A DNA stretch of 12,499 bases from contig CAMJES010000031.1 of the NCBI GenBank assembly GCA_946404705.1, forward strand, positions 1 to 12,499, given 5' to 3'. Within the stretch, counting starts at the first letter, position 1. Each line of letters starts with the position of its first letter. Position numbers and translations under genes: made by a program. Of the stretch, positions 1 to 6,001 are shown piece after piece. The notes beneath the pieces were generated by a model. The model ran no database searches and was not told the origin of the DNA. It saw only the letters and a program-made list of their open reading frames with translations. The stretch comes from an uncultured Ruminococcus sp. Lineage in GTDB: Bacteria; Bacillota; Clostridia; Oscillospirales; Ruminococcaceae.

Positions 1-605
1 CCCATTGTCATAGCTTCTGTCTGGTCATGTGTTACATAGATAAATGTAGTACCAAGCTTCTGGTGGAGCTTGGAAATCTCAGTTCTCATCTGCGCACGGA
101 GCTTAGCATCGAGGTTGGAAAGAGGCTCGTCGAGAAGGAATACCTGAGGTTCACGAACGATAGCACGACCGAGCGCAACACGCTGTCTCTGACCGCCGGA
201 GAGAGCCTTCGGCTTTCTGTCGAGAAGGTGGGAGATATCGAGGCTGCGAGCAGCTTCTTCAACCTTACGGCTGATCTCGTCCTTAGGAACCTTACGGAGC
301 TTAAGGCCGAATGCCATGTTCTCGAAAACTGTCATGTGAGGATAAAGAGCGTAGTTCTGGAAAACCATCGCAATATCTCTGTCCTTAGGAGCAACATCGT
401 TAACAAGGCGATCGCCGATATAAAGCTCGCCTTCGGAGATTTCTTCAAGTCCTGCGATCATACGGAGAGTTGTGGACTTACCGCATCCTGAAGGGCCAAC
501 GAGAATGATGAATTCCTTGTCCTTGATCTCAAGGTTTACATCTGAAACGGCAACAACACCGCCGGGGTATTTCTTATAAATTGAACGAAGTGACAAACTT
601 GCCAT
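1..605 (-). CDS. ABC transporter ATP-binding protein, UgpC/MsmX/MalK type (partial, 3' end off window)
   Basis: This is the cytoplasmic ATPase that powers a carbohydrate ABC importer. I translated 201 residues before the window edge; the family is about 370 residues long, so most of the C-terminal regulatory (TOBE/OB) domain lies outside. Visible in order are Walker A GPSGCGKST (residues 37-45), the Q-loop glutamine at 83 (VFQNYALYPH), the signature LSGGQ (135-139), Walker B VFLLDE (155-160), the D-loop SNLD and the H-loop histidine at about 193 (THDQTEAMTMG). All nucleotide-binding motifs are intact. The ATG at 605 is supported by AGGAGG (CCTCCT on plus, 616-621) ten bases upstream. In Firmicutes this type of ATPase is often a single gene shared by several sugar importers. 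No permease or binding-protein gene lies on the visible side, which fits that role but does not prove it. The exact sugar cannot be read from this sequence. Confidence 0.95.
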   Translation of the reverse strand, partial: MASLSLRSIYKKYPGGVVAVSDVNLEIKDKEFIILVGPSGCGKSTTLRMIAGLEEISEGELYIGDRLVNDVAPKDRDIAMVFQNYALYPHMTVFENMAFGLKLRKVPKDEISRKVEEAARSLDISHLLDRKPKALSGGQRQRVALGRAIVREPQVFLLDEPLSNLDAKLRAQMRTEISKLHQKLGTTFIYVTHDQTEAMTM

Positions 606-637
606 GTTGATAGGACCTCCTACATTAAAATTGTCTT

Positions 638-693
638 GCCGACTATTCCTCGGCTATATTAATATAATACCAAATATCAATGGCAAATTTCAA
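638..693 (-). promoter_or_regulatory. Probable promoter and 5' hairpin of the ABC ATPase gene
   Basis: On the minus strand, TTGAAA (plus 688-693) is followed after 18 bases by TATTAT (plus 664-669), a plausible sigma-A promoter about 60 bases upstream of the start codon. Just inside the expected transcript is a small hairpin with 5-bp arms GCCGA/TCGGC (plus 638-654, 7-base loop). The rest of the 184-base spacer 606-789 is AT-rich. I saw no convincing terminator for the upstream pseudouridine synthase gene, so some read-through is possible. Confidence 0.5.
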
Positions 694-789
694 GTCACTT
701 ATTGACTAAACTTATAAATCCTTATTTATTTAGTTTGACGAAAAAGCCGTTATTTGCCAATTTTTGTAAATATTGAGATAAAATAATGT

Positions 790-1509
790 CTAAATATTTT
801 CAATTTCTTTGTGCAACATTTCTCTCCATTCTCCCGGAGCAAGACCTTCATCAAGCTTAATATTTCCTATCGAAAGCCGCTTTAGATACAAGACCTTGTT
901 GTTGCGTGCCTGTGCCATACGCTTTATCTGGTGGTACATACCCTCTCTTATGGTTATAAGCACCTCATGCGCATCGTCAAGTATCGTGAGTTTTGCAGGC
1001 AGACAGACATCTCCACCGTCTATCTCCATTCCGCTTTCGAACGCTTTCACATCATCCTCATCGGCAGGCTTTTCAAGCCGTGCGAAATAAGTCTTGTCAA
1101 CGTGGTGCTTCGGTGAGAGAATGTTGTGCGCAAGTACGCCGTCATCGGTAATGAACACAAAGCCCTCGGTGTCCTTGTCAAGCCTTCCTGCGGGAAAAAG
1201 TCCGTCGTGGCGTATGCTGTCGGGCAGCAGTTCGAGAACTGTCTGAGATTCGCCGTCCCTTGTCGAGCATACAACGCCCTGCGGCTTGTTCATCATTATA
1301 TAAATGTGCTTGCGGTAGGTCACTTCTTTTCCCTCGGAGCAGACAACGTCCTTTTCGGGGTCTATCTTCATATCGAAAAGCTTACCCACAACGCCGTTTA
1401 CGGTGACAACTCTGCGCTTGATAAGCTCCTTGGCCTCGGAACGTGTTATTCCGAGCTGCGCAGAGAGAAATTTGTCGAGCCGCTGTATATCCTTTTTCGG
1501 AACGCCCAT
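790..1509 (-). CDS. rRNA pseudouridine synthase, RsuA/RluB/RluE/RluF family
   Basis: This enzyme isomerises a uridine in ribosomal RNA to pseudouridine. The 239-residue protein has an N-terminal S4 RNA-binding domain (about residues 8-50, RLDKFLSAQLGITRSEAKELI), then the catalytic domain with MNKPQGVVCS (73-82) and the family motif GRLDKDTEG, in which Asp111 should be the catalytic nucleophile. The C-terminal GMYHQIKRM segment is also typical. Length and order fit the small-subunit RsuA branch best; members that act on 23S rRNA are similar, so I give no gene symbol. The ATG shares one base with the TAA of the upstream flavin reductase-like gene (TAATG), which suggests translational coupling. 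The upstream GGCAGG is a weak ribosome binding site, consistent with coupling. Confidence 0.93.
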   Translation of the reverse strand: MGVPKKDIQRLDKFLSAQLGITRSEAKELIKRRVVTVNGVVGKLFDMKIDPEKDVVCSEGKEVTYRKHIYIMMNKPQGVVCSTRDGESQTVLELLPDSIRHDGLFPAGRLDKDTEGFVFITDDGVLAHNILSPKHHVDKTYFARLEKPADEDDVKAFESGMEIDGGDVCLPAKLTILDDAHEVLITIREGMYHQIKRMAQARNNKVLYLKRLSIGNIKLDEGLAPGEWREMLHKEIENI

Positions 1510-2117
1510 TACCTGCCGCCATCCTTTCTGATATTTCGGTTATATGACTTGTTTTTCGCCTTTTTCGCAACGGAAAAGCCGAACTCGCCGAGCTTTCTTC
1601 CTATCGCAAAATATTCTCCGTGTGAATACGCCAAAAGTCCTGCCTGCTGCAAATTTATCTTGCCCTTGCTGTCAATATAGCGCTCGTCTGCTGATATAGC
1701 CACGACCTCGGCGATGAACATATCGTGAGTTCCGTAGGACTTTACCTCAGTTACCTTACATTCGAGCGAAAGAGGACTTTCCGCAATGACAGGTGCCGCA
1801 ACAGCCGAGGCTTCTTCAAGTGTAAGACCGCATTTCTTTATCTTATCCATATCCTTTCCGCTGCGAACGCCGACAAAATCCGTTTCACGCACAAGCCTTG
1901 AAGTTGTAAGGTTTATGACGAACTCTCCGCTTTCCTTTATGATAGCGTGAGAATGGCGTGACGGACGGACAGATATATAAACCATCGGCGGCTTTGTGTT
2001 TATTACGCCTGTCCATGCGCAGGTCAGAACGTTTGCATGATGAATATCTCCGCAGGTGACCATAACCGCAGGCAGCGGCGAGATAAGAGTCCCCGGAGCT
2101 AAAATTTTTCTTCCCAT
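1509..2117 (-). CDS. Flavin reductase-like protein (FMN-binding split barrel)
   Basis: A 202-residue soluble protein of the flavin reductase-like/DIM6-NtaB group, which bind FMN in a split-barrel fold and usually pass electrons from NAD(P)H to flavin or to a substrate. Recognisable parts are the N-terminal PLPAVMVTCGD segment, NVLTCAWTGVINTKPPMVYISVRPSRHS (residues about 29-56, the usual flavin-phosphate region), EFVINL, and the late HDMFIAEVVAI strand. No signal peptide or membrane segment is seen. The ATG at 2117 has AAGGGG a few bases upstream. The final TAA overlaps the ATG of the pseudouridine synthase by one base, so the two are probably co-transcribed; I see no functional link between them. 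The in vivo substrate is unknown, and I could not pick a confident promoter in the 142-base divergent spacer for this strand. Confidence 0.9.
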   Translation of the reverse strand: MGRKILAPGTLISPLPAVMVTCGDIHHANVLTCAWTGVINTKPPMVYISVRPSRHSHAIIKESGEFVINLTTSRLVRETDFVGVRSGKDMDKIKKCGLTLEEASAVAAPVIAESPLSLECKVTEVKSYGTHDMFIAEVVAISADERYIDSKGKINLQQAGLLAYSHGEYFAIGRKLGEFGFSVAKKAKNKSYNRNIRKDGGR

Positions 2118-2186
2118 AACGACCCCTTTTCCATTATTTAGAAAAAATGAATGATAAAATAAATTTTAAACTGTGAAAAATGCTAA

Positions 2187-2252
2187 TTGAAACCTTGCGG
2201 CGGAAATATTATACTATATTAATAACTATATATAATTATTATCGGAGGAGGT
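2187..2252 (+). promoter_or_regulatory. Promoter and strong ribosome binding site of the HExxH protein gene
   Basis: TTGAAA (2187-2192) and TATACT (2210-2215) are separated by exactly 17 bases, a good sigma-A promoter. Transcription would start near 2222, giving a short AT-rich leader of about 40 bases. The leader ends in GGAGGAGG (2244-2252 region), an extended Shine-Dalgarno about seven bases before the ATG at 2260. Both signals are close to ideal, suggesting appreciable expression. Confidence 0.7.
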
Positions 2253-2259
2253 GTAAGCT

Positions 2260-2892
2260 ATGCCGTCAATCCCGTCAGTTTCAATAAGTTTAAGCCAAAA
2301 TAATGACGCGTTCCGCAATTCCGAGGGAATGAACTCGAAAATTCGCAGGCAGACCCTTGAACGCCAAATAAGCAGCGACGAGCAGAAGCTCCAAAAGCTG
2401 GGCGCTCACGAAACCGCCGAAAAATCCAAGATAAACATCGAAATAAGCAAGTACAAAAACGAGCTTTCCAAGCTGGAAAAGACCTCGGAGGATAAAAAGT
2501 CCGAGGAAGAAGCCGCCGACATAAAGCGCAGATTTGATTCGTTCGAATGTCAAACCTGCAAGAACAGACGGTATCAGGACGATTCGGACGATTCGGGCGT
2601 TTCATTCCAGAGCGCGACCCATGTCGACCCATCTGCGGCTTACTCCGCAGTCCGTTCGCATGAAAACGAACACGTTGCAAGGAACAAGACCCAAGCCGAG
2701 CAGAACGGTCAGAAAATAGTGTTCCAGACCGTCACCATACACCGCGCGATCTGCCCCGAATGCGGCAGAAGCTACGTTTCGGGCGGCGTAACGCATACAG
2801 TCGCAAAAGCCGACAACAGCGCCAAATACACCGTAGGGGATCTTGACCTTGAAAAAGACCCCGTTGGAAACATCATCAACGTTGTTGCATAA
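2260..2892 (+). CDS. Putative zinc metalloprotease, SprA-related family (HExxH)
   Basis: A 210-residue protein with no signal peptide or membrane segment. Residues about 25-93 are highly charged and predicted coiled coil (repeated E/K, ALERQISSDEQKLQKL-like heptads). A conserved core follows: a CxxC (Cys97, Cys100), the segment RRYQDDSDDSGVSFQSAT (about 103-120), and HENEH at 134-138, which matches the HExxH zinc-protease signature with Glu135 as the would-be catalytic residue. A second CxxC (Cys165, Cys168; CPECGRSY) lies downstream. From memory this core is that of the SprA-related family (Pfam PF12118), annotated as putative metalloproteases; activity is not established to my knowledge. 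The two CxxC pairs could bind a separate structural zinc. It is the only plus-strand gene in the left block, has its own promoter and terminator, and is therefore a monocistronic unit. The substrate is unknown. Confidence 0.82.
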   Translation: MPSIPSVSISLSQNNDAFRNSEGMNSKIRRQTLERQISSDEQKLQKLGAHETAEKSKINIEISKYKNELSKLEKTSEDKKSEEEAADIKRRFDSFECQTCKNRRYQDDSDDSGVSFQSATHVDPSAAYSAVRSHENEHVARNKTQAEQNGQKIVFQTVTIHRAICPECGRSYVSGGVTHTVAKADNSAKYTVGDLDLEKDPVGNIINVVA

Positions 2893-2910
2893 ACCTGCTC
2901 AAAAGAGATA

Positions 2911-3588
2911 TCACTCTCCGCCGATGTTATCATCTGCGGAGATTTCTTTTTTCTCCTCCGCTTTTGGCTCATCCGAGCTTTCCTGCGCAGCCCTCTCCAC
3001 GGAAGCCTTGTGTGATTCAATAGCGATCTTTGTCAGCGGAGAAAGCTCCTTTTCGGGTTCCTTGCTGTTGCGCTCGATTATCTCCTTAGCCATAGCCGCA
3101 CCGTGTTCAAAGCTGTAAAATTCGGGGAAGCCCTCCTGCTTCGAAAGTACGCTGTACATCTTGCAGATCCCCAAAAGCCGATAGTAAACCACCGCTCCTG
3201 CCAGCGCAAACGGCGCAGCGGCAATGTTTATCCACTCTCCGGTAAATATAACTCCGAAAACCGAAAGCAGATATGCAAGCATCGCAGCGACGACCCATTT
3301 TTTGTCCATAGAATGCGCCAAAAATGACGGTATCATCACGATAACGGGCAGTATGTACATAAATCCACTCAGCTGTCCGACAACCTTTAGCGCCGAAAGC
3401 GAGTATATCATCGAAAGCAGATCGTAAATAAATATATAAAGCATAACTCCCAAGCTGAAAAAGCAGGAATACTTCCAAGCCGCCGTCCTAATGCGTTCGA
3501 CCTCCGACATACATTCTCGCTTCTGGTCAAGGTTCATTCCGGCAACCATTGTCGGGTCAAGATTTATATCCTTTTTAAAGCCTGCCAT
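2911..3588 (-). CDS. Four-helix membrane protein of unknown function
   Basis: I do not recognise this 225-residue protein. It has a soluble N-terminus of about 40 residues, then four hydrophobic stretches likely to span the membrane (about 42-63, 72-91, 97-115 and 119-138), and a charged, Glu/Lys/Ser-rich C-terminal tail (about 165-225) that looks disordered. The short turns suggest both ends are cytoplasmic. The ATG at 3588 is preceded by a purine-rich AAGGGGGAT ribosome binding site. It starts 25 bases after the stop of the upstream coiled-coil membrane protein gene and has no separate promoter that I can see, so the two are likely one operon and may act in the same membrane complex. Its last codons double as the terminator of the convergent gene. 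No catalytic motif is visible. Confidence 0.85.
   Translation of the reverse strand: MAGFKKDINLDPTMVAGMNLDQKRECMSEVERIRTAAWKYSCFFSLGVMLYIFIYDLLSMIYSLSALKVVGQLSGFMYILPVIVMIPSFLAHSMDKKWVVAAMLAYLLSVFGVIFTGEWINIAAAPFALAGAVVYYRLLGICKMYSVLSKQEGFPEFYSFEHGAAMAKEIIERNSKEPEKELSPLTKIAIESHKASVERAAQESSDEPKAEEKKEISADDNIGGE
2915..2952 (+). terminator. Rho-independent terminator of the HExxH protein gene
   Basis: TCTCCGC (2915-2921) pairs with GCGGAGA (2936-2942). Inside it, after one C/T mismatch, GATG (2923-2926) pairs with CATC (2931-2934) around a TTAT loop. A T-rich tract (TTTCTTTTTT) follows directly. This is a complete intrinsic terminator starting 23 bases after the plus-strand stop codon. It lies within the last coding codons of the convergent minus-strand gene that ends at 2911. 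Confidence 0.88.
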
Positions 3589-3613
3589 AAAGATCCCCCT
3601 TGTATATTTGTGC

Positions 3614-4612
3614 TTATTGATACTGTTCGCTGTGGAATTTCACAGCTTCTCCGTGAACCGCTTCGGTTTTGTTAAGATAGTTATCCCAAAGCTTAAGCGC
3701 GTTGTTGTAGTTGCGCGTAAATTTTTCCATATTCACGCCGAGAGATTCACGGGGAACTCTGAAACCGATGAAAAGACTGTCCGACATCGCGGTGTATTTG
3801 ATATCCTCGGCAAAGCTCGTTCCCGAAAGCATATAGCCAAGCTGTGTGCAGTTTTCATCATCGGGATAGATAGTGCGCATATCCGCAAGAATCGGCTCAA
3901 CAGGGTTGCCGTTCTCGCTGACGGAGTCAATTCCCACCGCATGGCAGGTGTTAGCATCGGCGATCACGATTATCGAATCGCCGCCCTGAAATTCCGCCAT
4001 AAGCTTTGTCTGATAAGACTGATTATAATAAGAATCGGGGCTGTTTTCATCATATATCGCAGGTAGATAGCTTACCCTCACATAAACCTCGCCGTCACCG
4101 TTGAAGTCCTCGCAGTACGGTTCAAGCAGCTTTTCGATATCATTCGTGCGGAACTGAAATTCCCCGTCGTTCGCCATTATCATAACCGCAGCATCGGGAG
4201 ATTTGTTGGTTATAATATCACTTACAAGGAAAATGAACAGCGCAGCAATAAGCGCAGCAACTATCACCGTGATCTTGTAATGATAGAAAAAGTTGCCTAT
4301 CTTATCCCAAAAGGTGTATTCCTTGACAGCCTCGGCTTCACGGGGGATATCCTCCTCGGAGATAAGTCCCTGCTTTAGCTTCATAAGCTCGATGCGGTCG
4401 TGTTCAAGCTTTTTTTCGTAGCGTTCGCGTTCAAGACGCTGCCTTTCGGCAATCGCTCTCTCTTTTTCCGCTTCGGCTTCAAGTTCCTCACGCTTCTGCT
4501 TCTCGTTAAGGCGGCGCATATTTTCAAGAACGGAAACCTTTCCGCTGACTTCGGTCTTTTCCGCAGCTTCTTCGTTGTTGATATTTTCTTCGTTATTCCG
4601 GTTTTCTGACAT
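3614..4612 (-). CDS. Single-pass membrane protein with cytoplasmic coiled coil, unknown function
   Basis: I do not recognise this 332-residue protein. Residues 1-22 are acidic and Asn/Glu-rich; about 28-80 form a strongly charged coiled coil (RRLNEKQKREELEAEAEKER and following). An aromatic patch (TFWDKIGNFFYHYK, 100-113) leads into one transmembrane helix at about 114-131. The remaining 200 residues form a globular domain, outside the cell by the positive-inside rule. That domain contains DFNGDGEV (169-176), which resembles a short DxNxDG calcium-binding loop as seen in dockerins, and a GGDSIIVIADA strand. The ATG at 4612 has AGGAG (plus 4619-4623) six bases upstream. It is first in a two-gene unit with the four-helix membrane protein, behind the promoter at 4723-4751. 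A role at the cell envelope is inference from topology only. Confidence 0.85.
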   Translation of the reverse strand: MSENRNNEENINNEEAAEKTEVSGKVSVLENMRRLNEKQKREELEAEAEKERAIAERQRLERERYEKKLEHDRIELMKLKQGLISEEDIPREAEAVKEYTFWDKIGNFFYHYKITVIVAALIAALFIFLVSDIITNKSPDAAVMIMANDGEFQFRTNDIEKLLEPYCEDFNGDGEVYVRVSYLPAIYDENSPDSYYNQSYQTKLMAEFQGGDSIIVIADANTCHAVGIDSVSENGNPVEPILADMRTIYPDDENCTQLGYMLSGTSFAEDIKYTAMSDSLFIGFRVPRESLGVNMEKFTRNYNNALKLWDNYLNKTEAVHGEAVKFHSEQYQ

Positions 4613-4643
4613 GATAAGCTCCTATGCAGTTTTTCTATATAAT

Positions 4644-4700
4644 TCCCGATTTGCAAAGTCATTCTGCCTGATAAATGAACGGGACGGGTACAAATCGGGA
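4644..4700 (-). repeat. 10-bp perfect inverted repeat in the leader of the membrane-protein operon
   Basis: TCCCGATTTG (4644-4653) and its exact complement CAAATCGGGA (4691-4700) flank a 37-base interval between the predicted transcription start (near 4716) and the start codon at 4612. In RNA this could form a long-looped stem 30 or so bases upstream of the ribosome binding site. The loop carries ACGGGACGG (4679-4687), also found in the two palindromes at 5615 and 8149. Confidence 0.6.
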
Positions 4701-4722
4701 TAATATTGGTCTTATAACTAAA

Positions 4723-4751
4723 ATTGTAAAGCATTTGCACCGCCAAGTCAA
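4723..4751 (-). promoter_or_regulatory. Promoter of the two-gene membrane-protein unit
   Basis: On the minus strand TTGACT (plus 4746-4751) and TACAAT (plus 4723-4728) stand exactly 17 bases apart, one mismatch from consensus in each box. Transcription would begin near 4716 and leave a leader of about 100 bases. The promoter sits just downstream of the HAD phosphatase stop codon (4797), so the membrane-protein genes can be expressed independently of it. Confidence 0.7.
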
Positions 4752-4796
4752 GTGCGGCGCCCCAATTTTTAGAAAACTATCACAAAACTCCGTAAT

Positions 4797-5420
4797 TCAA
4801 AATATTTCGCAAAGCTGTGAAAAACTCTCTATCGCCGCGTCAAAGCGGTCAACCGTGCCGAAGCCGTAAGCCGCGTGGATAAATTTTGCACCTGCATAAT
4901 ATGCGCTGTCGCAGTCGCCCTGAGTATCTCCGACATAGACTGCATTTTCTATGGAATTCTGCTCCATAATAAGCTTGATGTTATCTCCCTTGCAGAGCAG
5001 GTCGTCGCCCCAGCAGATATGCCCCGAAAAATACTTTCCCAAACCATAGTATTCAAGGAATCCTTCGATATATCCGCTCTGACAGTTGCTCACGATAAAA
5101 AGACGGCTTCGCTCTTTCAGAAAAGCAAGCGTTTCCTCAACTTTATCGTAAAGCCTGCCGCCGTGCTTTGAAAGATATTCATTCTCATGCGCCGCGCATT
5201 TGTCCATAAGCTCCATGCGGCGCTCACGGGGAACAGCGGCGAAAAATCTGTCTGCGATAACGTCCATAGTAAGCCCCATAACGCTCTGTATGTCCTTTGC
5301 CGTCAGAACGATATCAAGATCAGTTTGCTCGGAAATGACCTCGTTCCATGCCTTTGCAACGCTCTCCGAACTGTCCCAAAGCGTTCCGTCCATATCAAAA
5401 ATAATGCTCTCGGTTTTCAT
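4797..5420 (-). CDS. HAD-superfamily hydrolase, phosphoglycolate phosphatase-like
   Basis: A 207-residue cytoplasmic phosphatase of the HAD superfamily. Motif I is DMDGTLWDS with Asp9 as nucleophile and Asp11 as acid/base; motif II is Ser111 in FIVSNCQ; motif III is Lys144 (CKGDN); motif IV is GDTQGD with Asp165 and Asp169 binding magnesium. A helical cap domain sits between motifs I and II (about 17-90), the subclass I arrangement typical of phosphoglycolate and sugar-phosphate phosphatases. All catalytic residues are present. The substrate cannot be assigned. The ATG at 5420 has only a distant, weak AAAGG ribosome binding site, in contrast with its perfect promoter. No obvious terminator lies between its stop and the next promoter, so read-through into the membrane-protein genes is possible. 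Confidence 0.93.
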   Translation of the reverse strand: MKTESIIFDMDGTLWDSSESVAKAWNEVISEQTDLDIVLTAKDIQSVMGLTMDVIADRFFAAVPRERRMELMDKCAAHENEYLSKHGGRLYDKVEETLAFLKERSRLFIVSNCQSGYIEGFLEYYGLGKYFSGHICWGDDLLCKGDNIKLIMEQNSIENAVYVGDTQGDCDSAYYAGAKFIHAAYGFGTVDRFDAAIESFSQLCEIF

Positions 5421-5457
5421 ATCCGTATAAATTAAATACCTTTCTTAGTTTTTTATT

Positions 5458-5486
5458 ATTATATAGTATAAACCGAAAGCTGTCAA
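5458..5486 (-). promoter_or_regulatory. Perfect-consensus promoter of the HAD phosphatase gene
   Basis: On the minus strand TTGACA (plus 5481-5486) and TATAAT (plus 5458-5463) are exactly 17 bases apart, matching the sigma-A consensus at every position. The expected start near 5451 leaves a leader of about 30 bases. Confidence 0.85.
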
Positions 5487-5503
5487 TATTTGCGTTTTAT
5501 TGC

Positions 5504-5541
5504 ACGGTATTGCCCGAATATTCTTTAAAGAATAATACCGT
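5504..5541. repeat. Nested palindrome between the divergent promoters
   Basis: Outer arms ACGGTATT (5504-5511) and AATACCGT (5534-5541) are exact complements. Between them lies a separate 16-base perfect palindrome centred on TTTAAA (5519-5534; core ATTCTTTAAAGAAT), which shares one base with the right outer arm. The two structures therefore compete or alternate. It starts 18 bases beyond the -35 box of the HAD gene promoter. No T-tract follows on either strand, so it is not a simple terminator. Confidence 0.65.
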
Positions 5542-5614
5542 AGGGCGGATTTCATATTCAACCGAATAAAGGTTGTTTTATGTAGAGTACGGTTTGCCAA
5601 CGCCATTGTTAAAC

Positions 5615-5633
5615 GGGACGGGCGACCCGTCCC
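5615..5633. repeat. REP-like GC-rich palindrome, copy 1
   Basis: GGGACGGG (5615-5622) and CCCGTCCC (5626-5633) form a perfect 8-bp hairpin with a 3-base loop in an otherwise AT-rich spacer. A related palindrome lies at 8149-8173 and a half copy at 4679-4687; all share ACGGGACGG. Neither flank has a T-tract, so it looks like a small dispersed intergenic repeat and not a terminator. Confidence 0.65.
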
Positions 5634-5680
5634 CTACACAAAATTGGTGGTTTTATGGGAAAAATTTGCAGAACCCCAAA

Positions 5681-5711
5681 ATTCCGCATTCCGAATTTCG
5701 AATTCCGAATT
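5681..5711. repeat. Heptamer tandem repeat (ATTCCGA)n
   Basis: Four uninterrupted 7-base units run head to tail: ATTCCGC, ATTCCGA, ATTTCGA, ATTCCGA, then a partial ATT. Each unit differs from the consensus ATTCCGA by no more than one base. The tract sits 26 bases upstream of the -35 box of the promoter that reads toward rnjA. Confidence 0.75.
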
Positions 5712-5736
5712 AAACAATTGATGTGACATTTTTTTC

Positions 5737-5765
5737 TTGACATATATGTTGATTTGTTATATAAT
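5737..5765 (+). promoter_or_regulatory. Perfect-consensus promoter reading toward rnjA
   Basis: TTGACA (5737-5742) and TATAAT (5760-5765) are exactly 17 bases apart, a full sigma-A consensus. The start would fall near 5772, about 227 bases before the rnjA start codon, an unusually long leader. I see no open reading frame with a ribosome binding site in that leader (5772-5998) and no clear terminator or riboswitch that I recognise. It holds a TCCCGGGA palindrome (5850-5857) before a T-run, and AT-rich sequence. Confidence 0.82.
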
Positions 5766-5781
5766 TAATCTGATTAATTAT
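5761..5781. promoter_or_regulatory. Operator-like inverted repeat over the -10 box and start site
   Basis: ATAATTAAT (5761-5769) and ATTAATTAT (5773-5781) are exact reverse complements around a 3-base CTG centre. The left arm overlaps five of the six bases of the -10 box, and the centre coincides with the expected transcription start. A dyad of this size and place is where a homodimeric repressor would block the promoter. AT-rich sequence makes chance palindromes more likely, so the regulator is inference. Confidence 0.5.
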
Positions 5782-5986
5782 GTTCGGAATAGGATATGCG
5801 GTATATATACTCAAAGCGTAAAAAACGCCCGTCCGTCACCGCCGCATTATCCCGGGAATATTTTTTATCAAGCGAAAAGGCTCATAACATAACGTCTTTG
5901 CAAGTCTATTTCGCATACATATTTCCTTAATGCAATTTTTATGTATCTTTTTGCACGGAAATTGAAAAACACAGTAACAGAAAAGC

Positions 5987-6001
5987 GAGGTTGAAAAATT
6001 G
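5987..6001 (+). promoter_or_regulatory. Ribosome binding site supporting a TTG start for rnjA
   Basis: GAGG (5987-5990) lies eight bases before TTG (5999-6001). The next in-frame ATG (6041) has no Shine-Dalgarno sequence, so the TTG is the better start. Confidence 0.65.

Noticed and set aside
27..491. 154-codon plus-strand open frame
   Set aside because: It is antisense to the ABC ATPase, whose Walker A, signature and Walker B motifs prove the minus-strand reading; no ribosome binding site and no recognisable protein.
5780..5821. 13-codon plus-strand ORF (ATG at 5780) at the 5' end of the rnjA leader, as a possible leader peptide
   Set aside because: Its ATG lies within about 10 bases of the predicted transcription start and has no Shine-Dalgarno sequence.
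5850..5868. TCCCGGGA palindrome followed by T-run as a terminator or attenuator
   Set aside because: The palindrome has no loop, so a stable hairpin would lose its central pairs; pairing does not extend outward.
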